From NCBI GenBank assembly GCA_023078685.1, contig JALGAS010000002.1, positions 3,410,001-3,474,000 of the forward strand: DNA of 64,000 nucleotides. The letters run 5' to 3'. Shown piece after piece: positions 22,592 through 31,723 of this stretch. The first letter of the stretch is position 1. Each line of letters opens with the position of its first letter. Origin of the DNA: Neopestalotiopsis rosae. Lineage: Eukaryota > Ascomycota > Sordariomycetes > Amphisphaeriales > Sporocadaceae. Under the pieces are notes generated by a model. The model was not told the DNA's origin. It did no database searches and saw only the letters and a program-made list of their open reading frames with translations. A program made the position numbers and the translations under genes.

Positions 22592-24273
22592 TGACCCTAC
22601 CCACGGCCATCTAATCATTTTACTCGAGCCAAGTACATCAGCAGTACCGTCTCGTCGAGTACACGCTTGGCTTTGAGTGGGGCATGTCGAGAAGCATCTT
22701 AAGGTTACCATATAACCTTTGAAAGTGTGCTCACCTTGGCACATGAGCAAAATGCATCTTGGCAGCTAAATATTTGGCTCGCTCACTTCGCGCCTGTAGG
22801 CTCACTCGAAGCCAAATACTGCGTTAATTCTGGAGATCGTTTTGCCGACATTACCGAGGCGCGAAATTCGATGCTGCCTTGAGGTTGAACTGGGGATCGT
22901 GTCTTGCCTTAACGGCAATAATGATAATCCTGCGTGGAGCGCTCCGCGAGCATACCGGCTTCTCACGTTGTATGATGATGGGACGATCTGAGATGCCTAT
23001 AGATCAGGCGTTTTTCTTTTAACGGCATGCATTGGTCATCAATCACGACTAAAGGCGTTGTAAACGAATGTTTGCGGTTCAACAGCCACGAATCCGGGCG
23101 CGTATCTCCCACGCGCCATTATCTTCTGGGAGTTTGGGGCTGAGTTATCAGGCTTCTGTGTTTGGGGGAGTCGATTGTGAACTTCATTACGATTAGGGGC
23201 GAGGAACGCTCTTGAACAATCTCGAAATCTTGTAGAGAATGGTTCGGCTGCCATTTGGAGTCAGGTTTGGCGATTGCAATAAGGATAAATTTGCGCATGA
23301 TGCGCATGTGTATATATATCTCGCAAACCCACGTGCGGGTCCGCTTTGTGCAGCGGACACGAATTCAATGAATAATCATGAGAATACAAGCTCTCTCTGT
23401 GCGTGTCAAACTGGCAGTTACTCGAACTATGGATCAAGTTTGGTACAGTTCCAGGTTGTTAAGGTGCAATAGCAAGATCCTACCGAGCCCGAGCAGGAAC
23501 ACACATCCGTGCTCTTCTAGGTGGAAGTGATCCCATTATTGACTAGTCTACAAATAGGGTGGGACGAAGATGACAGTAAATATTTGTCATTACTCTGCCC
23601 TATCCGACCGGTATAGTGACGGATACGGAATTAAGTACACCGTGATCTCAACGCTCGTTTTTGGCAGTGGTAATGTGTGAGGCCTCCTATGGATTTGGGC
23701 CCGTCATTCCAGTGGAACATTGAGTTATTGAGTTCTCTAGGTGCGCGCCAAATGGTTGGAGCAAAATACAGTGCTTGCTTGCTTGCTTGTCGCAACTGCC
23801 CGATCATTGCAACCACGGGTTACCCTTCTAGGTAAATGAATTTGAAAGGCAAACAGGATACGGCCTGGATATCATTTACCTTTTATTTCTTGGAGATTAA
23901 CATTCGGTACTATAACTGTACCTTGGGATCATATCATATTCGTGTGTAAGTCAGCACATACGTAATTATGGACATTCTTCACACAAAGCTACCCCACCTA
24001 TTGTCTTCTTCCCTATTGCCACGAGTCGGTGCTTCTTCACACAGAGTATACAATTCACACCGTCACTGGACCATGATTGCAATTTCCCATACGTGAGATG
24101 TTTCGACTATGATGTATAAGTGAAGTTTCCTCGTGAACCTTCCAAGTATAGTTCTTGGTCAAGCGAAAACACACCCTGGCCCCCTCCCAACCTCCCCTGA
24201 GCCCACCGAACCCCATCCCCCGCCCCCGTCGCCTTCTTAGTCAGAGATAACGGCCCCATCTTCAACAACAACC
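22592..24273. other. Intergenic, no gene seen
   Basis: About 1.7 kb between the arrestin-like gene and tRNA-Leu. Many stops in all frames; no recognisable relic. Confidence 0.5.
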
Positions 24274-24383
24274 GGTGAGATGGCCGAGTGGTCTAAGGCG
24301 CTGTGTTTAGGTCAGGTTCGCACGTTCGAGTCTACTGTTTACCGCAGTCAGTAATGGCGTGGGTTCGAATCCCACTCTCATCA
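24274..24383 (+). tRNA. tRNA-Leu(TAG) with a ~30-nt intron
   Basis: Acceptor arms GGTGAGA and TCTCATC pair, followed by an A discriminator. The D arm is TGGCCGAGTGGTCTAAGGC, as in Leu/Ser tRNAs. The anticodon stem CTGTG pairs with CGCAG and encloses TT-TAG-GT plus about 30 nt of intron. A class II variable arm follows, then the T arm GTGGG/TTCGAAT/CCCAC. Anticodon TAG reads CUN leucine codons. A run of Ts for termination follows within ~50 bp (TTTTTTCG). Confidence 0.92.
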
Positions 24384-25366
24384 GGAAACCATGATCTCAC
24401 GATGAAAAATGGTGTTTTCATATTTTTTCGATTTTTCATCATCATGTATGATGCGATCCGGACGACATGAACTGAAGTTCGTGACCACGACGCTCGGGCC
24501 ACATGACGCATCACTCAGTCGATTGGCGCTCGAGTTAGCTACACGTCAATCATTATCGTTTTGTCGTTGTTGCATTGTGTCATGTTTTGATGTTGTTGAA
24601 GTTGACGATGCTATACTCGGTATTCTTTGAGCGCGCCTTCGTTCTTATCCCAATGTTTCAGTCCCGAATCTGTGGTACCCCGCTAAGGGTGACCTATTTC
24701 TGGGTGCGCCCCACTACCTGTTAGCGGCCCCAGTTCCTGGTACTGGGAAGCGCAATCGGTACGTACTTTTTATACTAATACCTGCCTTCCTGGAAATTTC
24801 CATCCTTGAGAATGGCAATTTGTCTGCATGGAACATCACAAATTCTCATACCTGCTTACTGTCGTTTCTCACATACATTTGGTCATATATCAAATGTGTT
24901 TCATACGTCAGGGGCAAATCATTGTACCATGCGCGATGCATATCAAAATAAAAATGGACTCGTCCCTGGTGGTCCATTTCTGCGTAGCATCAAGAGACAT
25001 GGTCTCAATCCAATAGCTATCACGGACGCTATCAAAAACAATCACCCATATGACGCTTCCCTGCACCGGTTAGTTGAATCAGAAGGAGACCCTCTGCCCT
25101 TCATTGCCCGAAAACCCTTCTGAAAAAAAGTCCTGAGGGACCGAGCTCTCCGCACTTCTGGATGTGACTGTGAACTAGGTTGACAAGCCTTGAGAAGACG
25201 TCGGGAATTGCCTTCTGCTTGTATTCGGGATAGAAAACTCGTCATGGATGGGCACATCGTAAGGTTGACAATATTTCTGTACGAGAAATGCCAGCCTTCT
25301 TGTGCTTCCGGCACGTATGCGTGAACGACTTGAGGGCTTGTTGTAGCTGCGGACGAATACGACTGT
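24384..25366. other. Intergenic, no supported gene
   Basis: The first kilobase of the gene-poor, remnant-rich stretch. A 105-codon plus-strand frame at 24806-25123 ends in a coding-like segment (RHGLNPIAITDAIKNNHPYDASLHRL) but matches no family I know. Confidence 0.4.
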
Positions 25367-25531
25367 CTATTGTGCAATACTCATAACAGGAGCGCCCGGC
25401 CTGTCGACAGCCTTCCATAGCTCATCAACTGCGGTCATATCCAACTGTCTCAGCCGGGGCAGGAGGTTCGTCATCTTTATTTCTAAAGAGGTCGCAGCTT
25501 TCTTGCCTTTGTGGCAGATGGAGACGGCCAT
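25367..25531 (-). other. Possible 54-codon open frame or exon remnant
   Basis: A minus-strand frame of 54 codons starts MAVSICHKGKKAATSLEIKM and ends RPGAPVMSIAQ. Its amphipathic composition (LLPRLRQLDMTAVDELWKAV) is more protein-like than the surroundings. It is bounded by stops. It may be a small gene, an exon, or a relic; I do not recognise it. Confidence 0.25.
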
Positions 25532-25800
25532 ATCGAAGCTCTAATTGCTAATATGTGACCTGAGATAGAGCGACTAATCGCATGAAAGCAGCAATCCCTA
25601 GACAGACTCCGCTAGAAGCGGTTGAGTGTTCACCTTTCCCCAGATATACTGCTAAGACCTCATGAGGGCTGATCCCCTGGGAACATGAATCGATGCAGGG
25701 TAGACCTCAAAGGAACATGACGCAGATTTTCAACCAGCCATGCAGGGTATCTGATCGATCGAAACTATAGAATCAGCAGCAGCATCATCAGCAACGACAA

Positions 25801-26583
25801 TAGATACCATGGCCTCTTACGATGTTTATTGAGCCAGAGAGGAGGACTGGCTGTGCGTGGAGGCAAGGCGTCGCGCCGACGTCAGAACTTTCTGATACTG
25901 ACCGCCAGCGCGATCGCCCTATGAGCTGGTAGATGGAGTAACAAGCATTATGATTTATCCGCGAGGAGGTATTAGTAACTAAGCTCCACCAGTGGGCACC
26001 ACCCAAGGAGCTGGCACGCATGGAAATTACTAGCAATGACACTCTACTTGGCCAAGTGTACATTGAAATCGACCGTGTACTGGCGCCCCCCCAGCCAAAG
26101 GGCCTTCAGCTACGCCAGTTGGAATGGCAGGCGCGAGTGGTAGCAAGGATGCGTACTAATAGCTCTTCGGAGCAACAAGCTTAGCTATTTTCTCTCCAGC
26201 ATGATTACAACCACTCCTCCAGGTTTCTGGAATCATTACTGTTTCTCACCGATCCAGGACCAGCCTTCATGTCAGCAGAATTTGGGTCTTTTGTTGACGG
26301 TCAAGGAACATCTCTCCTGGCACCGTCAGGTGCTCACGTTGGGATCGTTGAGGTATGCAACAAGATCACCCAAACAGTCATTGGCAAAGCTGTAATGCCA
26401 CACTCTCAGGCAGGAAGCTGGGTCTCTCAGATCCCTCAGACCTTCAGAGTGATGAATGCTAGATATATAAAGAGGCTGGGACATAATCCTTTGGAAATCA
26501 TGTTCGGTCGCCTTTCCAGAGGAGCACTGGATGCAAAATTCCCTCCTGAGAATCATGTACGCTCAGCAAGCTCTAAGCTTTAA
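25801..26583 (+). mobile_element. Decayed LTR-retrotransposon pol remnant (integrase)
   Basis: A single frame runs across this stretch with a handful of stops. From ~26206 it reads an integrase catalytic core: TDPGPAFMSAEFGSF holds the second Asp, and about 32 residues on HVGIVEVCNK holds the catalytic Glu position. It continues with VMNARYIKRLGHNPLEIMFGRLSRGALDAKFPPE, typical of fungal retroelement polyproteins. The N-terminal Zn-binding region, reverse transcriptase, protease and LTRs are not visible. The part from 25801 to 26184 is in the same frame (QWAPPKELARMEITSND...) but does not look like the usual integrase N-terminus, so an internal deletion is likely. It is not functional. Confidence 0.6.
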
Positions 26584-27258
26584 GCACGGCGCGGTTGGCG
26601 CGGGCGCTGGGAGGGCCGCCGGCAGGAATGTTGGTGATGATTTTGATGATGATGTTCGTTGTATGTGTATGTGTTGTGTAGTTGATGTAAATTACTACTG
26701 AGACTACACACAAATTAGCAGAGAGAGCGTTTGACCAAAGTCAAACATCGGACCACATATTGTCTTTCAAAATTTTCTGATTTTTTTTTTGGTTTCTTTT
26801 TATATTTACTATAAATTCTAAGTATAAACGTATTTTAGATTTTTCTTTTCTTTTATGCTCTTTTCATTTCCAAAGATTATTTTTAGGCTCTATTAGCAGA
26901 GTTCTATGTGATTTGTGTACCTCAACTCCTTGGCCTGGCCTTGAGCTTGGCCGAAGGCTGACAGTTTTGAAAGCATCGTCCTCCATCTCGTCTAGCCCTG
27001 CTGCTGATTCCATGAGATGGTCTCTTGGGTACCACTGGTCGTGCATGGGCGAGCTCCCTTTCCATCGTACCAGGAATTCCCGGCTTGGCCGTCCCTACTG
27101 TCGGCTGATACGTCCACCTACCAGTCGTTCGATCTCGTAGCTTTTCCATTCGTCGTCGTCTCCCTCCACCGCAATGCGTCCTGGCAGCGGCTATCGTATT
27201 CGGCCGATTGGGATCGTATTGGCAGTTTTTATTTGTCGAGAGACAGCTATTTCTGTTC
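26584..27258. other. AT-rich intergenic patch
   Basis: Contains a strongly AT-rich, T-run-rich block at about 26755-26890 and a G/C-rich run right after the retroelement stop. No intact gene is supported. Confidence 0.5.
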
Positions 27259-27622
27259 TTATTTTTCACGCAGATGCTGCTCGGCCTCGTCGCCATCCGA
27301 ATCAGCAGCGCTGTCCTCGTCGTTGTCTATGCCGAAAAGTGAGATGATGTTTCTGGATCTCTTTGAATGTTGCGACTTGGAAGCCTTGCCCTCGAGGGAC
27401 TTCATGGATTTGGCGATCAGTTCCTCGAGCCCATGGGGTAATGCGGGAGCACGGAAGTTGCACATCTGGTATTTCTTGCTGAACTGTGTCCAAATCAGAC
27501 GATCTTCTGATGGGAGTTTGGAGGGGGGAACCGAGAGAGCGAATTCGCGTACACATACGATTGGCCCTAGCACGTTGTCCGGTGCCTCAGGTTGGCTGCC
27601 ATGACGATCGCCAGGAAAATCA
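27259..27622 (-). pseudogene. Gene remnant, C-terminal exon-like frame
   Basis: The minus strand is open from a possible acceptor (CTTAG at ~27623-27627) to a stop at 27259. It reads about 120 codons including SVPPSKLPSEDRLIWTQFSKK, HGLEELIAKSMKSLEGKA and the acidic end DNDEDSAADSDGDEAEQHLREK. Lys/Ser-rich and acidic tracts suggest a nuclear protein tail. No upstream exon or start is visible and no family is recognised. A longer plus-strand frame over the same bases has a poorer composition. Confidence 0.35.
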
Positions 27623-27992
27623 TGTCCCTAAGGAGCTTCTATCTTATTGCATTGTTTTGATATTGCTACATGACAGACGCACATTTGAGTTCTCGCACAC
27701 CTAGTGAGATAGACGATCTTCATATACCATGAAAAAGCTTCTTGAGACTACATCTATTGCAAAGTCTCATTTTGGTCCTCCTTTCATCGCATTCATCCAT
27801 TTATATACATCATAAAGTAAATTGAAACCTCAATAATATTTATATTTTCCATTTCATTATCAAACCATGGATGTCACCAATCAGACTGGCAAGATTGAAA
27901 GCAAGGAACTGAGCACAAGATAAGAGAGCATCTTAAGTCAAGGTAATTGTTACTTTATTGCGTTATATATTGTATCTCGTCACCCAACCTTC

Positions 27993-28111
27993 ACATACGA
28001 CCATAGACACAAGAAAACTCGGCATCCCGTCCGCTCTGCCCTAGATAAGCTTGTGATCGCTGGATTAGTACTCAGATCGGTGACGGCTGGGGAATCCCCG
28101 GTGTTGTATGT
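27993..28111 (+). rRNA. 5S ribosomal RNA, divergent variant
   Basis: 119 nt starting ACATACGACCATAG and ending GTTGTATGT, which are the exact termini of filamentous-fungal 5S rRNA. The core CATCCCGTCCGCTCTGCC is present. The remainder differs from the common Neurospora-type sequence as I remember it, but helices are preserved: ACATACGAC pairs with GTTGTATGT, CACAAG with CTTGTG, GGCA with TGCC, and GGATT with AATCC. T runs follow (TTTTT at once and TTTTTTT about 20 nt later) as RNA polymerase III terminators. Dispersed single 5S genes and divergent isotypes are known in Neurospora. It may be a functional isotype or a recent pseudogene. Confidence 0.85.
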
Positions 28112-28800
28112 TTTTGATGTTCCCTTCTTTTTTTAGGCGTTGTTGAATGGCTGAATTAAGTGCTCTGCCTCATTTATGCAACGTTGTGGCTTTTCGGCAC
28201 ATGAGAATAAAGTGTGGTGGCTGCGGAACAAGCGAGTGACTTGGATTGAAATAGCAGTAACACAATGAAAATAATCGGGAAGCTTATCTGAAATACCTAG
28301 GTAAGTGATTGTCAATGTCTGATCGTCGTGAGTAAGTGCATCTGTACGAATTGATGGCCATGTCCACTGTTGCTATTGGGGATGGGTATGTTTGAGATAG
28401 ACTAAGAAGGTCATTGCGCAGGACTTTAAAGAAAGCATTTTGACATTAACATGGATTCCCAGAGAAGCGGGTTTGTAAAAACATTGGACAGGATGCTCCA
28501 GACCATGTTCACCAAAACAATCAACAGGGATCCCCCTGGGCGGCGAATAGATCTGAAGCAGCGTTTCATTCATTACATAACTTTGTTCGTAGGAGGGCCT
28601 TTGACAACCTCGATGTAGCTGATAATTCGTTACTTTGAATGATAGGGAACTTTCCCCTCTTTCCGGTCGACTGCAGCTATCTTGGTGAGTTCTCCATTCA
28701 ACTCTAAGTACCGGCTGCCCTACTGAGGAGTAGCAAGAAGCTCCAAGCAGTGCAACAGTACTCGCAGCACTATTCGGGCTCGTCCAGAGCAAGAGCCTGC
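28112..28800. other. Intergenic, no gene seen
   Basis: About 690 bp between the 5S gene and the F-box/zinc-finger remnant. A minus-strand frame here (28373-28792) lacks coding character. Confidence 0.45.
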
Positions 28801-29123
28801 CTAGTGGTCGAGAGCATCCATATGCTGATCCACCGCGTGCTGGCTACCGTAGTAGCGGTGGCATGTTTCGCACTCAAAATCGGGCATTTCGTGAAATTTG
28901 GCCACCACGTGCTGGTCGCGAGATTCCCACGTGATAGTCTGGGAAAGGAGGAAAGTTGCGGAGTCTACTATCCAGAGATGTTCGAGGATGACGTCGAATA
29001 GTCAACAGCCTGAAAGCGTTTGTTGGTAGCCTTAGAGAGGAGGAAAGTCGTGGAGTCTATGATCCAGAGGTGCTAGAGGATGGCGTCGAGTAGTTCTACA
29101 GGCAGGTCTGGAAGATTCGGCAT
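28801..29123 (-). pseudogene. Remnant of an F-box and C2H2 zinc-finger gene
   Basis: From an ATG at 29123 the minus strand reads MPNLPDLPVELLDAIL, stop, HLWIIDSTTFLLSKATNKRF, which fits an F-box N-terminus with a nonsense codon at position 17. About 90 bp on, a second copy of the middle part appears (LFDVILEHLWIVDSATFLLSQ) and runs in frame into FECETCHRYYGSQHAVDQ and HMDALDH, a CX2CX12HX5H finger of the kind repeated in fungal C2H2 proteins, then stops at 28801. The duplicated part corresponds to ~55-bp direct repeats. Nothing full-length remains. Confidence 0.55.
28948..29095. repeat. Two ~55-bp diverged direct repeats
   Basis: Copies at about 28948-29001 and 29041-29095 both read GAGGAAAGT(T/C)G(C/T)GGAGTCTA(C/T)(T/G)ATCCAGAG... 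and end GTCGA(A/G)TAGT. They differ at roughly ten positions. They lie within the F-box remnant and duplicate part of it. Confidence 0.75.
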
Positions 29124-30090
29124 GGTGTCTGTCAAGACGTCTCTTGAATTATTGAAGTTCGAGCTTTCTTGGTTCTTCCGTCTTGCTGATGTTGACGATT
29201 ACAAAAGGCTTGCATACTATATGATGCGATGGTCTATAGAGTTATGTTTGAGAAGTAGATACACAAGAGGTGAAGACGAAGATGAGACAAACGGATGAAC
29301 AGGAAAGAGATATTCCAAGAAAAAAGAGAGAGTGTGTGTATTGATGCTTGGAAAAGGGAAGATTCCCTCAGTGGTGCAGGGAAAGATATTTGTACCCGGC
29401 TAACTGGGAGGCTCAACTTCCATCGAGGTGAGGCTATGAGCTCCCAAATACAGCTGCTGGCTTCGACTCTCCCTCGATCACCTGATCTGGTGTCTAAGGA
29501 ATCGGTGGGAAGCCTCGACTTCCCGTCCACCCACACTTATAATGCCACTCGCGGCCGGAACTTGGTACCTGCTTAGGTAGGTTAGGTAATTGTCAATATT
29601 TGTAAAGCTCGGTCCCTGGCTGGATGAGCCGCAGCAGCCCTTCCCTCCCTCCCCGCCCCTTTCCTTCCCCTGCCTGTGGGCACGCCTCGAAAGAGAGTTC
29701 CGGGGTCCAGAGACACTGGACCCCAGCGGGAACGTTTGAGGGCCGGAGCTTCTACCAGACAGATGCCTATACAATATGTACTGGACCTAGCCATTTCACG
29801 CCAATGATATTGACATATGGTATTGGCATTTTGACATAGTCACGTTGACAATGACTTATCGAACGTCATCAAATTAACTAAGCCAGTCTCTTGCTTCCAC
29901 AGCTTCATATATATAAGCATTATCGCTATCGATTGTGTTCTGCTTAATCAAGTGTGTATTTGATTTGAAATCAATTTCCACAATTACACTTACTCACGAG
30001 CATGGTTGCTTCCGTGAGATTATGTAGTCACTCTATCTCATGATCTTCTGGCAACTAGAATCTTGACCCAGCCAGGGGCGTGACCTCAAA
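29124..30090. other. Intergenic, no gene seen
   Basis: About 970 bp. Includes a CT-rich segment near 29630-29680 and a short palindromic TTAGGTAGGTTAGG patch. No gene supported. Confidence 0.45.
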
Positions 30091-30666
30091 ATGAAGACGA
30101 CGGACCGCCTGTCTCGGTATGAGCAAAGGATGTTACTGCGATTCTTGAAGTACGGCGTCGAGTCAGCTGCTCTTGTCATGGATCTTTCACAATGGACAAT
30201 CCTATCCATTGGCAGAATGGCCTTGTCTCGTTCAATCATTTTCTTCCATCAAATACACATAGAGGATTACCATCCCCGTAAGGGAGCTATAACAATCACT
30301 CGAACGTCTATACGAAAAAGACTTTTACTGTCACTTGCAATACGCTCCCTTCCAGATCACTAAAAAAAACGTTATGGGGACGAAATCGAACACTCCGCCT
30401 CAACCTGCTTGACCGCGGAATCCTTGCCTTGGGCCTTTTACACGATACTCTTCTGGCGACAAGATATACTCTCCAACAGCGCCATTATCCATATCGAGGA
30501 TGCCACGGTAGATTGGCATAGTTAGGTGCCATCATTTTCCGTTGGTCACGACTGGGAGCCGTTCATGATAGAGCCTGATCACCTACCGCTTCTCAACTTG
30601 GAGTGGCTGTACATCCTGGATTCGCCGTTCAGCAATCAAGGCGCCCTTCCACCTGGAACTGCCTGA
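30091..30666 (+). pseudogene. Decayed reading frame of unknown family
   Basis: One plus-strand frame reads ~190 codons from an ATG at 30091 to a TGA at 30664, broken by two stops near 30361 and 30520. The second half is the most protein-like: SLPWAFYTILFWRQDILSN, IIHIEDATVDWHS, then VGHDWEPFMIEPDHLPLLNL. No family is recognised. Preservation of a single frame over this length in an otherwise stop-rich region suggests a former gene or exon. Confidence 0.35.
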
Positions 30667-31723
30667 GATAGAAGACTTGTGCTACCCATGAAGGTATTGT
30701 CTTGTACATGTCATTCCTTGATAACATACTCTGCGTCGTGACCATACTGACCCACGTGAAAATCAAGACTTTCCATGACGTTAGATTCCAGCGAGAGGGA
30801 TCGCCTGTCCTACATGTAGTTAGGTGGACCAGACCCCTCCGATTCTCACACACAACCCTCAATGGCCATTGGTAGGGATCAACGGACGAACGCATGCTGA
30901 TAAGTCATCTCAGCGGCGTACGATGTATGCGGATGGCAAAATATGAATACCAAGCTGGACAGCCGTTGTAATTTACGGAGGAGAGTCAATGCGTCAAGGA
31001 CATAATCGATATTCCGGATATCGATATGCTCGACGATGCTCGATAACGAAAGTTTGAATTCTTAAAATAAGGATAATTTATTTATAAGAAGTTATACTAA
31101 TATTTAATTAGAAGTTTATATAAAAATATTATATATATTTTTCTCTTTTCTAAAATATACGTAAGGAAAAAAAATTATTTATATAAATATAGAAAAGAAT
31201 TTATTTTTAAAATTTTATTTTAATATATATCCTTTCCTTTTACTAGTCAATATTTGCGAAGCTTAATCGTCGTGAGTAGGTGTATTTATAGGAACTGATT
31301 TCCAAACGCAACACAAACTTCATCTTGTGAAACATGGCTTATAACGACAGTGGCTGTATATCTGAGGCTGTGGGCGCAAGTGACTGGCTCGGTCATATTT
31401 ATGACATTGAACAAGTCATCGGCGATGTGACTGTATTAGAATGCCAAGACCATGTGTCAATGTCAAGGGCCTGGGATGCACCACAGCTAGGTCCAGGACC
31501 GGGGAGCTGGACTCCGGCCTAGGCAAGAGGTACCCACTTAAAAGTTTCGCTGTGCGACTTGGATAATGGACGGCACAATGTCAATGCTACGTACAATCTG
31601 CACTACTTTCAACATCGACACGAAGCCCTTGAAGCCCGAATCGCACCGTTTGGCCGCAAAGCGCGCGACTATCTACGAACCTGATCTTGATCTGTCGCAT
31701 GCGCCGCTGGCAAAACGAGAAAC
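30667..31723. other. Gene-poor region with an AT-rich block
   Basis: Positions ~31040-31250 are almost pure A+T with ATATAT and TTTATAAAA runs, unlike flanking DNA. The rest up to the SEN54 start is probably its promoter; no gene is supported. Confidence 0.5.

Noticed and set aside
27017..27604. 195-codon plus-strand frame
   Set aside because: The opposite strand reads a more protein-like acidic/basic sequence; the plus frame is Ser/Trp/Tyr-rich without pattern.
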